Part shown: positions 53,343 to 64,000 of the stretch, piece by piece
How the letters are laid out: each line of letters opens with the position of its first letter
Numbering within the stretch: the first letter of the stretch is position 1
Assembly (NCBI GenBank): GCA_008360975.2
Contig: CM039211.1
Coordinates: forward strand, 52,258,600 to 52,322,599
DNA: 64,000 bases
Direction of reading: 5' to 3'
Source: Lichenostomus cassidix
Lineage: Eukaryota; Chordata; Aves; Passeriformes; Meliphagidae
Notes under the pieces: model-generated
The model's input: only the letters and a program-made list of their open reading frames with translations
Databases searched by the model: none
What the model was told of the DNA's origin: nothing
Program-made: the position numbers and the translations under genes

Positions 53343-56300
53343 CTTAATTAAACAGTAAGATAAGTTAGGTACATTGCATATTCATGAGGTAATTTTCAGA
53401 ACTCTGTTGGAAAACAAAGCAGCATAAATCGTTTATTTTTATGTACTGGATAAAGAATTTGTTGTATATTTATGCGAAGATCTATGCTATGATTTAATGG
53501 ATGTATTTAACTCTGAATTTGAACTGCATTTTAAAAAGTTACCAGTGGAAAATGTCACAGCTGAGTCCAGATAAATGGATTCCTTTTGTACACAGACATT
53601 ACATGTGTATCTCACATACCTGCATTAAGAATGCTCAAGAATGAAATTGCTAAATTTGGTCATACAAGTGCCTGTATCTTTTGCCAGGTAGGAATACAGG
53701 ACTGAAAGATCTCCTGAGCCAATGCTATGACTGTCAGTTCTCAGAGGTCATTCCACGGACCGAGTTGCAGGTCCTGAGCTGTCTCTCTGTGCTGAGCTGG
53801 CTGCGTCCATGAAGATCCACATCTGGCCAGCAAGCTCCTTCTGTGGCATATCTGCACGCTGTCCTTGACGAGCTCTGTATGATGTGGCTCCACATTCAGA
53901 TACCATAGAAAATGGAAATGTCAGCTGTGCACACATTTCCTCTCAAAAGGAAATCTGAAGCTCCTTTTAGGAGGGAGCTCAGGGGAAAAAAAATTAAAAT
54001 GCATTGACCAAGGATGATCAGGAGACCAATTTGTTATTGAAACCAATGGGGAGGAAGGGAGTCAGAGAGACACCCCAGGAGCATCCAAACCAACTTCCAC
54101 AGCAGCTTTCATAAATAAAATAGGAGTTCATGACATAAAATCTAGAAGGTTTATATTAACTGTATCAGCTTATAACAGTTTTTCAACGACTACCAGAAGG
54201 CAACTTTAATCAGATTAGGTATTAGAAGATGAAGAGAAACCATTTTCTAAATTTTCTAGCTTCTTTCAAGAGATGGTTTTCAATCAGCTTAGGGACTCTA
54301 AAGGACTCAGCTAACAGATTTTTGGATGAGAACCCATGAGATGTACAATGATCACATAAGAGCCAATAGGAAACCAAACTAGATATTTCTAAAAATAGCA
54401 AATACTGCACAACACAGTGAGGCACATACACATCCAATGGAAAGAAAAACAGAAAGTTGGGAGAAGAAATGCTAGGACACTTTTTTTTCTATTTTTTATG
54501 AAGGACTCACAAAGTTTCTATTTTCTTAACAGACTTTACACTTTGAGTTAGTTTTTCTTTAATAAAGAGATTTGTGCATACCCAAATTCCCTGTCTACAT
54601 CAGAATTCTATAATGTTCCCAGATTAATAAGGCTATAAAAGGTGCTACACATTTAGAGTAAGCATACATAGATTGGGGTCAAATCAGCTCCTCTTAGATC
54701 AAGAAGCACTGAAGTTGACCTAAATAAACCTCAAACCCCTATAAAAACAAGGGAAACCTCATAAATAACCCCTGCAGAATCTCTTCTGGAAGATAAATCC
54801 TCAAACAGCCATGTAATGTCCATAGGAAATATGAAACAGTTTAAATATTAATACTGCTTACTTTTCAATATCATTGTGTTATATGTTAGAAACTCTGTCA
54901 CAAGTTTTGCTACTGCTCCTTGACTATTCCTCTTTGCCATCTACTCTCTTAAGCATGACGAAAGACATTCAGCAGGTCAAAAAAAACCCCATGCATTTTA
55001 AACCTCGTGTCTCAAAACTACCACATCAAGGCTTGGTCTAAAGATAAAATTATGTGAGCCTGCATTTCTGATTTTAAAGTTTAGCGTAAGAATATGCTTC
55101 TGATTGCTGAGCTACATACAGTATGCAAAGCCACAACATTACAAAAGATAAAATATTTAAAATACTTCAAATAAATTGTATGAAAGATTGTATATTTTTA
55201 GATGTTCTTTGAAATATATCCTTAGAATGCCATGTATGAGACTTAAAATAAGATTCAAGAGCATAAAATAGTTTTTAAAAGCTCTGATTTGGTCCAGGTA
55301 ACAAAACTAGACTCCTAAATGAGGAAGCACTTTTACCAGAGCATGAAGTTGAAGTTGTTTGGTGAAATATTATCTTTCAGCACAATTTATTGAAGACAAA
55401 TAGATAAATTCCTTCATGTCGAACTGTTATAACCAGAACTCTGTCAATCACATTAATTCACTCATTGCAAGCACTTGTTTTGTGCTTAAGAAATGTACTG
55501 CTAATTATTTAGGGAAGCACATTGCTTTCCAGATAGTACAGGTCAAATATCATTAGATGTACTGGTCATGGAAAAACAGACTGATGCTTGTTCAAATGCT
55601 CTCTATGAGGATGCTTATAGGACTGTCAGTTTATTACATTATATAAGCACCAGATTCAGAACTAAGACAAATAATAATTTTGCTTGATCTGAATTCTTTT
55701 TTTCCCATCCTATGACTTGGACTTTTAAGTTTAGATACTCCTCCCCCTGCATCTACCCACCTTCCTCCTCATCTACCCCTGTCTTCAGCTTTTGCTGGTG
55801 AAGCTGAAATGCAAAATGTCTGAGCTGTCTTCTCCCTTGCATATGGATTTTACAGGGATTCCTTTTCTGATTTTGCAGACTGAAGAAGTCATATTGGTTT
55901 TATTTCCTTTTCAAGACAAAATGTTCACTCCCATAGCATCTAAGCAGTTTTCTGCATTTGTTCTATTTTGTGGGGGAGATTTTTATTTCTTTTTTTTCCA
56001 TTGTGGTTGACAGTAACAACAGCGCCATGCGCTAATTCAGCAGTCAAAGGACAGACGCCTTTTACTAAGCTCTGTAATCAAGCCTGCCTTCGTAGGTCTG
56101 CACACTCTCCTTATGGGCACATATATTAAAAATGTAATGCTTTTGCTTGTGTAAAGAGGCTAAACATTTTACTTTTTTTTCCATTAGATCAGTGTAGCAG
56201 TGGCTAATGAAATACTAAAGCTTTGTTTTTACCATGAAAGAAAATCCCACAACCTTTGCCGTGAATTTTATTATTGTCAAACAGAAGCCACTGTTTCCTG

Positions 56301-57234
56301 CAGCCCAGCTTTGGAGCCTTACAAGTTGCTATATTTCTTTTTTTAAGTAGCCTCTTGGGAAATGATAAAAGTTCTATTAACTAAGAAAGCAGTGACCTTT
56401 CATTCAGATATTTATTTTCAAATATTTAATGCTAAAATGAATTTGCCGAAAGATTTCAGAGTTTTGGTTGGCATTCTAGGTCACTAAATAGTATTCAAAT
56501 AGCTTTCATGTCTCTATAGAAAAAAATATATCCTTCAAAAATGTTGCCCTTGTAAGCGATTTTGGAGTTAGCACAGTCCAAGAAATAGCATAGTTCAAGA
56601 AATCCTTCGTATTGACAGCCTGAAAAATGGTTTCAGAATCAGATTTTTAAAGGAATGGAGGTGGCCAATTCTCACTACCTGCAAAAGTAGTTTATTATTT
56701 AAATACTTTAGAAGACTGGCCCTTTGCTCCTAATGGAAACTTTAGCTTAGTTCTTTTACTTCTATTATTATACATTGTTTCTACACACATACGTATTTCA
56801 AATTAGGATGAAAAATCCTATGTAATTTTCAACAGCTAATTTGCACCTTCAAGAAACCTGATTTTTCCGAAGGTAAATGTCCTTAACTCTGAAAAATCTA
56901 AGGAAGATTCTCAGAAAGCTAAGTCAAAACGTTTGCTGTATTTGCTAAAATAATTGCTGTTTTGATATTTTGAATATTCCATAGCATGTTCTTCAGGCAG
57001 GATGTTGGAAAATTTGCTGCTAGGCAAGTATATAAATAATATCCTGACTGTTGACCAAAGAATATCCTGGACTTTTTAAGAAAAGTGAACAAACTTTCAG
57101 TGCATTAAGTCTTGCTAATGCACAAATTTAAGTACAACAGAAGTAGTGAACATGGCAGGGAAAAGCCAACACTCCACATATATAAAAGAACGTGCTCTGA
57201 ACTAACTATTGCTCTTTAGGGAAGTGTTTGTGAA

Positions 57235-57965
57235 GTTGCAATGAATAGGTAATGTCCAGAGGCTGTCCAGAAAAGCAATCCCATTATTAAAATTGCCAAA
57301 GAGTGGGACACTATGCCAACATTGAGGTACTTCTTGTGCCTCACGTGGTGTACTGTGCAGTTTTGGTTCCTATGTTGCAAAAAAGACACAGAAAAGCCAT
57401 GCAAGATGAAAAACACTTGAGACAAGGAAGATTAAAGCTACGGAACAACTTCCTTGTGAAGAATGACCAAGTAAATAGGACTCTCTGTCCTCAAAAATGG
57501 ACAACTGATGAGAGAGAAAGGACAGAGGTCTAAGAAATTGTGTGGCCATAAGAAACCGAGTAAGGAAAACTGGTCTTTCCTAATAAGGGCACTGAATAAA
57601 TTAAAATGTCATGTATTGAAAATAAATGATAGTATATACTTCCTTATTACAAACCAAACTCAAGTGTGGAATTCCTTTACATGGAATGCTGTAATGCATG
57701 GGTGTCAAAAGTTTACACAGGTTGAGGAATAAAAAAGCGGAAAGAAAAATCCACAAAGTGGAACAAAAATTCATCAAAAATTTTTATATCCAAAATCACA
57801 ACCTAAAGATTAGGAGCAGGCTGTGGGGGCCAAACAAGAGAAGTGTATTTACGTGCTTGTCCTCATGTACTCTGTGCTACACAACTGCTACTCTCAGAAC
57901 AATGCACTGGACAGATTTTTGGTGTGATCTTACACAAGATGTGTTACCAAATTACCTTCAGTTCA
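57235..57965 (+). mobile_element. Ancient CR1 3' end in ARSB intron
   Basis: Diverged but nearly full-length 3' portion of an old amniote CR1. The order is: GTGCAGTTTTGGTTCCTATG, CAAAAAAGACACAGAAAAGC, a CGGAACAACTTCCTTGTGAAG segment, GACAGAGGTCTAAGAAATTG, GTGTGGAATTCCTTTACATGG, and finally CAATGCACTGGACAGATTTT followed by GGTGTGATCTT, matching the 'actgggctagatggacctttggtctgac' terminus. It is much older than the bird-specific copy at 8820-9578. Confidence 0.72.
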
Positions 57966-58088
57966 GGCGAGGCAAATAAAATATTTACAAAAGAAAGTGA
58001 TGTATCCAAGTGGATTTATGCAACTTTTACTACATTAATCCCTGTATGCACTGAACTGAAAGGATCAAAACTTCCACAAAAACTAAGT

Positions 58089-58537
58089 ATAGAATCATAG
58101 CATCAAAGCATATCTCAAGTGGGAAAGGACCCATGTGAATCATGGACTCCAATTCTCTGCTCTTCACAGGACTTACCCAAAACTAAACCATGTGACCAAA
58201 CGTGTCAACCAGATGGTCCCTGAGCTCTGACAGGCTTGGAGCTGTGACTCCCTGGGGATCCTGTTCCAGTGAAGAACCTTTTTGATCACATTGTGCAGTG
58301 TGAACTTCTCCTGATGCAGTTCCATTCCATCTCCTCATGCCCTGTCAGTAGTCACAGAGAGGGGGAACCAGCACTGGCCTCTCTGCTTTCCCCCTTGAGG
58401 AAGTTGTGAGCTGCCCTGAGGTCACTCCTTGGCCTTCTCCAAGCTGGGAAACCAAGTGACCTCAGCCACTCATGCCAAGTCTTGCACTTGAAGTCTTCCA
58501 CCACCTTGGTCGCCCTCCTCTCTATGTATATATGATT
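58089..58537 (-). mobile_element. CR1 LINE 3' end, inverted, in ARSB intron
   Basis: The plus strand begins with TAGAATCATAGCATCAAAGC, the reverse of the CR1 terminal tail. It continues with the inverted 'ccatggactccaattctctgc', 'gtgactccctggggatcctgttccagtg' and 'ctgccctgaggtcactccttggccttctcc' landmarks. The 5' end is truncated near 58537. It abuts the older, oppositely oriented CR1 at 57235-57965 with about 120 bases between. Confidence 0.9.
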
Positions 58538-60814
58538 CATATTCAGGTTTAACTACAATTTCACAAATCCATGAATGCCATGAGTAATTTCTAGAATAGT
58601 CTCTAGTTTACTTTGAGTGCTGCTCTTTAAAGGAGGGGTATAAATAGGAGAATAAAGCAATGGTAACTTTAATTTGTATTAGCAATGACTTCCAATGCAC
58701 AGATCAGTTTGTTCAGACAGGTTAGTTATTTCCTAAGGGCTGTTCTTTCACTTATACCAGAATATAAATCAAGAGGGAAGTAATTGAAATAATGGATTCA
58801 CATTGAAATCAGAATCTGACACCTACATTATTTCCTGCTTTAGTCATACAATTTTAAACTTTAAAAAAGCCCCTACAATTTACAGAAATGTTACAAGATG
58901 GCAGGTTTTGCCATACTGTAGTGTGTCCCAAGAAGTAGATAGTAACACAAGATTCAACGTAAAACAGAAAAGATAACTCAAAACCACTTACTTTGACCAG
59001 CAATCTGTTCTTTCACTTCACTTTCCAAGCACAGGGAAGATCATAAAAAATGCTGCAACGTGCTTAGCCCTGTTTTATTCCTCCACGCCTTTCAAAAAAT
59101 CTCTCTGACCTCATTCAGTATCCCATGTGTACTCCTGATTTAAAACATCATTTATGTTAGAGTAAAATGAATAGCTCTTCCAAAGAAAAAACAGTCTTCC
59201 TACATATTTTTGCATACACTTACAGCAGCCTTCTGTTTAACTCATTAGTTCACCAATCCAACTGGGCAATGATTTCTGGAGGTGGAAAATAGGAAGCAAA
59301 ATTTTTTCACATTTCTTCCCTGCTGATCAATGTATGCTGAGAATCAATCATCTGTTCCTTGGCTCATACAATCCTAGTTACCTACCAGAAACTTATCTAA
59401 TATTAAAAAATACTAGTTTATCTGACCACCATGAAAACCACAAAAATGTCTGGAAATCCATTTATTTTCTGTACAACTCAAAACCTTTTAAATTCTTCTA
59501 CTACTGCTGCAAACCAGCTTCACGATCCTTTGATGCCTGCAATGCTACATGGTAATAGAAGAAAAGAAGGGTTGATCCAGTTTTACTGCATTTTATAGTT
59601 TTAGATGTTTCTCAGAAGCTCTCTACCCATCTTCCTTTATGGAGACTATAAATCCAACTTGTTTAGCTGTTTAAGTCTTATGATGTTTCCAACAGTTTCA
59701 CTGAAAATCTCTAAAATATTTAATATTCAACCAAGGTGAAACACTACAAAAAAAAGTTTCCCTACAGCAACCAAAATCAAAAATAGCGCAGACAACAGCA
59801 AAAAGCCACTGCAACACTTGGTGGGAAGGCTGGAAAATTCAGATCAGTAAGCTTCTTTGCAAATATTTCCTATGATCCACTTCAATCCTTTGCTTTCTAC
59901 TTTGTAAAGCAAATAGTTCAAGTACTACGTAACCGTTATTTGTATAAAAAGGTTAAGGATTGTCCACACCCACATTATGCAGATTCACAAGTTAAAGAAA
60001 ATAAAAGGTACAATATGAACCTGCTTTTTAAAGAAAGACTTGCTCTTTAAATTAATCTAAACAACTAATTGGTGGAAACATTTTATTAAATATAATTAAT
60101 TTCACAAGAGTATACTCATTTAAACTTTGCAATCTAATTTTTAACCCAAAGAAGAAGATAAACTAAACAAAAAGTAAATCTTTAGCTGGGATATAAAAGA
60201 AGGACTATACATATTCTATATCAATATTCATGGTATTTTTCCAGATCTAATAAACATAGATCAACAACTCTTCTCATTCCTCTAGCTGTCCTTCCTCTTT
60301 CATTCACTGAGACCAACTCAAGCAATTGGTAGAAACTTAAAGTGTGGCAAAATAAATAGACATTACATCTAAAAATAAAATACTCTGCCTGCAGTGTATG
60401 ATTAAGATGATGAAAATGATCCATGCTGAGAACAAGTTTCCTTGGCTGGTAAGAGATCAAAGAGCACACAATTCTCTCTAACATGCCATTTAGCAAGGTC
60501 CTGACCACAAAACTCGAAGCGTCCAAAATGATGTTGCTTGAAGCATGCTGTATTTCTGTACACTGTGGTCTGTAATACCAGCATGTGGGGAGCCAATGCT
60601 CGGTACTGAGGAGCAGTTTTGGAGAAAGACAAAGGAACTTTAATTTATTATTTATTTGGGAGACAGAACCCTGACCAAAGAGTAATCTGAACAGCTAAGT
60701 GAATATCAGAGTGGCCATGCCTACAATTTTCCAATATCCTACACAGTAACAAAAACATTTCTTTTTAAGCAGCTACTTATAATCAGTATTCTTTAAGGAA
60801 AACAGAAGCAAATG

Positions 60815-60880
60815 AAGCTTCTACCTTTGTTTCTTCATCTGCAAAACAAGGATGTTAGAAGTTATCTACCTTTCTTTAGT
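60815..60880 (+). mobile_element. MIR-like SINE remnant in ARSB intron
   Basis: The plus strand GTTTCTTCATCTGCAAAACA, followed by AGGATGTTAGAAGTTATCTACC, resembles the MIR segment 'gtttcctcatctgtaaaatggggataataatagtacctacc'. It is short and diverged, and could be coincidental. Confidence 0.4.
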
Positions 60881-61205
60881 ATATTTCCCAAAGGAAAGTG
60901 AAAATTTTCCGCATTCACTATAGGTAAAATTCCATTTCTGATAATATAATGTAGCAGTCATATGACAGGAAAAATATAATCACAAAAAGTTCCAAGCCTA
61001 ATTGCAACCTGCTTGACAGAAAAGACTGAAAAGTGTGTATTAAGAAAAGCCACAAAAACCAGGGTGAATTAAGATTTTAGATGGCTCACACTCTATGCAG
61101 TCCAAATTAAAAACACATCTGTCACAAACAGTAAACAGGTGCTACTGCTTTGCAGGTATAAAGCACATTCAAGACACTCAGACCAAGCATCACAAGCATT
61201 TCTTG

Positions 61206-61247
61206 TGACATATGACACAGGAAATATGACATATGACAGTGTGTGGA
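61206..61247. repeat. Two-copy 21-bp tandem repeat
   Basis: TGACATATGACA recurs at a 21-base spacing (61206 and 61227), with the units partly diverged downstream. Confidence 0.75.
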
Positions 61248-61574
61248 TGTATTAACCTGGATGTCTAAATAGTTTGAAATCTTGTAGTTTGTAACGATAC
61301 TACACAAAGAGATTCCCTAAATATTTTCTTACTAACCAAAATTTTTCTCTGGGGTTTTCTGAATTTTGCCTGGCTACGCAACACCCCATGTAACTTATTT
61401 GGCTACTCCACTCTGGTATTTAAATAATACATAACAGGATTCACATAGAACAAAAGTTTATTTCTTATACCACATGGCCATGTAGGTCATTAAACTAAGT
61501 AATGATAGGAAAAGAGGGAAAGATCCTCATGTAGATGGAAAAGCATCTAAAAAATAGGAAACAAAACCAGTTTT

Positions 61575-61990
61575 GATTTCACAATTGAGGGGCCACCACT
61601 GGATTCCTAAAAGAATTTGTTCTGGGACCCATACTGTTGAACATATTCCAAATAACCTGGAAAAGGGAATGAATAGTGAGATGACAGAGTCTGTGAATGA
61701 TGACAAGTTATTTAAAGGTGGCTGTGAATAATGACAGAAGGCATGTAGGAGGCTGGGTAGTAGGCATTAAAATAGTCAATGATATTAAAAATAGATGCAG
61801 GTAAAATGATGCATGTGTGAAAAAATAATCTGAAATTCATACAAACATATAAAATGATGGCCTTTGTGTCACTCATAACCAAGAGTGAAACTCTGGAATC
61901 ATGACAGATTGAGCTGGTGCTTTTTCAGAATTATGTCAGCATTGGACAAGAAGAGAACTGAGTGCAAGTAATTATTAAAAAATTACTTGT
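61575..61990 (+). mobile_element. Ancient CR1 internal fragment in ARSB intron
   Basis: The plus strand resembles the coding end of old CR1 elements: 'gttctgggacccatactgttgaacat', 'gatgacaagttatttaaagg', 'aggtaaaatgatgcatgtg', 'catataaaatgatggcctttgtg' and 'gtcagcattggacaagaagagaa', in the order seen in amniote CR1 reverse-transcriptase genes. All frames are broken. The 3' terminal part is missing. Confidence 0.6.
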
Positions 61991-64000
61991 TAACAAAGCA
62001 AAAAAGCCCCAAAAAAGCAAACTGAAAACTAGTTTTGGTCTTCCTGTCTCAAAAACAAGACTGAGGAAGTTCAGAAACTAGTTGCAAAGTTAGGTGGTAT
62101 GCAATCCCTCGTGAATGAAACTCCTCAGCTAGATATACACTCTACTTAATTAAATGTGCATTTTCTAAGGAACTCCAGGGACCAGGTTGTTTCCACTCCC
62201 TCCCATCCTGTGTGACATTGGCCAAATGCAATCATATAATCAAAACCTTATTGATTTAAATGACAGGGAACATATCACTTAAACGTGCAGGCCAAAAACT
62301 TTGAGTATTTTGAACTTACTACACACTCATCATGAAGTATGTTTAGTGAAATCCCATGACCTAGGTAGTTTTTAGTATTTTCAGAGTGACTACAGACTCT
62401 ACCCGACTAACCAGACATCACCTACAATGTGGAGCAGCACTACTGCACACTGTGTTGCCACAGTGAGAAAAACTCAAACAGGCTGAAAAAAAGACTGACT
62501 GAGACATAAATTCTCTATTTAGAAAACTCACTGTCTGCTTTGGCTAGGAATGGCCAACTACTGAACTGCAGAAACAAGCACAATACAGTGCTTGCTGTGA
62601 GGCAGAGCTAGGGAAAGAAGTGGCACTTACACATATGTTCAAAAAAAGATGTATTTAAAATAATTCAATACTGTGCATACAGGCTGTCAACTCACTGAAG
62701 ACTCCAACTCTTGGCAGACAGGCTTTCAACAGGTAGTGTCACCTGGCAATGACAAGTCTCAAGGGGATAAATTAGATGTCAAATTCCGCTGAGATTATAC
62801 TTTCAGACATTCAAAAAAGTTCCCTTATTTTGTAAAAATATTTTTTGTTAGACAGAAGTGAACAACTCCATATATGTTGCAGAGTAGAATTCTGCTTAAT
62901 AGTTGAATCAAACACTGGGAAAAAAGCCATGCACACTACTTCACTAGTACTTAAAACCAGCAAACAATAACCAGTATTATTTTCATAGCAAGGCAATGCA
63001 TAGGCCTCCCTGCCTCTTGTGATCTGATTAGTAGTCTATAAAAACCACAGAGGAGATCCCCAGACAGAAGTCTGGGACTGGCAAACCAAAAACCACTTAC
63101 ATATGAAACCCAAACAGAAAGGCAGTATTTTCTAGTATTTTCATTATCATCCTAAAAATCAACATACTATTTTAATCATCCAATAAATTGCTATTGTATT
63201 CACCATCTTGTATGTATCATCAGAAAAATGGTAACCGAATCATTCTCTTACTGCTTCCATTAAAACAAAAGCTTCTGTTCTTAGCTAAGTTATTTGATAC
63301 TATTATTAGGATTTAAAATTTTTATTTACATGTTGCCCAGTAAATAGACAAAAGAAATCCCAAGCAGTTAAAAAAGTCACAAGTGATTACTTTCCTAATA
63401 ATAGACATTGTAAACTCCTTCTAATCATGTTACCCCATTTTTGTACTACAATAGCAGAACTGTAGGTTAAAAAAAATCAGAAACTTTCTTAAATATTATG
63501 AAATTCCACACAAGAATTACCCTCATGACAGCAGTCTTCAGCCTCCTAGAAATCTCACCCCATGCATACACACAAATCCTGCACAATTGGCAGGCTTTCT
63601 GTGCCTTACTAATGCTCAGCTGTGGAACAGCAGGAAGTCTGTCAGGGCTTGAAAAAACCTACCCTAAAACAAATGGGAACCTTTCCATTAATTCCAGTGG
63701 GCTCTGGTTCAGACTGGTTAAGCATCAGCAGCAACAAACAAGGAATTTACACCCTACCAACTCCTCTTAATCAAATAAGTGAAGCTAAATTCCCCTTTAT
63801 CCATACAGTTCAGTAGACACAACATGTTTTCCACAAAGCCTTCATATGAAAGGCTTCCTCCTTTGCATTTTTAGCAATTACTTCTGGCAACAACACATAA
63901 GCTTTAATCAACTCCTCAAATAAAAGTGATTCTGAAATCAAAATAAAAGTGCCAATACATGGTTACCAATTCTCATAAGAGTTTAAGAAAATAAGAGGAA

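Larger units (their letters stand above)
53343..64000 (-). other. ARSB: ARSB intron 6 (partial, continues past the window)
   Basis: No upstream ARSB exon was found between 53343 and the window end. I looked for the exon encoding the LLHNIDP-like segment that precedes this point in human ARSB. The stretch is AT-rich with broken frames, consistent with a long intron, as in human. It holds the CR1 fragments at 57235-57965, 58089-58537 and 61575-61990, a MIR-like remnant at 60815-60880 and a short tandem repeat at 61206-61247. From 53343 to 57234 and from 61991 to 64000 I recognise nothing else. Confidence 0.85.

Overview
This is AT-rich vertebrate genomic DNA, almost certainly avian. Dispersed CR1 retrotransposon fragments of several ages, including one with a bird-like 3' end (ATTCTATGA-type tail near 9,560), are the main recognisable repeats, and no Alu/L1-type elements were seen. 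Repeat density looks low and most of the window carries no protein-coding sequence. The species cannot be read from the sequence. I see no bacterial, viral, CRISPR or other self-contained system here.

The one certain gene is arylsulfatase B (ARSB), on the minus strand. Its last two coding exons lie at 53,214-53,342 and 52,416-52,681, with correct splice sites and matching phases. The stop codon is at 52,416-52,418. The rest of the gene (exons 1-6 by human numbering) lies beyond 64,000, so 53,343-64,000 is intron. The 3' UTR runs below 52,416; the first canonical minus-strand AATAAA I found is at 50,773-50,778.

About 24 kb downstream of ARSB lies a strong CpG island (about 27,720-28,880), the only promoter-like sequence in the window. 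In human the gene downstream of ARSB, in the same orientation, is LHFPL2, whose first exon is non-coding and whose first intron is very long. I therefore infer that the island is the LHFPL2 promoter firing to the left, and that 1-27,567 is mostly its first intron. This rests on gene order: no LHFPL2 coding exon is present. Both genes are Z-linked in chicken, as far as I recall.

Layout: 1-27,567, inferred LHFPL2 intron 1 with CR1 pieces at 8.8-9.6 kb and 20.5-20.8 kb and a MIR-like remnant near 10.5 kb. 27.6-28.9 kb, CpG island. 28.9-52.4 kb, intergenic DNA and ARSB 3' UTR, with a diverged repeat pair (29.66 kb and 43.35 kb) and an inverted CR1 (51.4-51.9 kb). 52.4-53.3 kb, ARSB exons. 53.3-64 kb, ARSB intron with CR1 pieces at 57.2-58.0, 58.1-58.5 and 61.6-62.0 kb and a MIR-like remnant near 60.8 kb. 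Long open frames inside the CpG island are by-products of high GC. Repeat boundaries are read by eye and are approximate.
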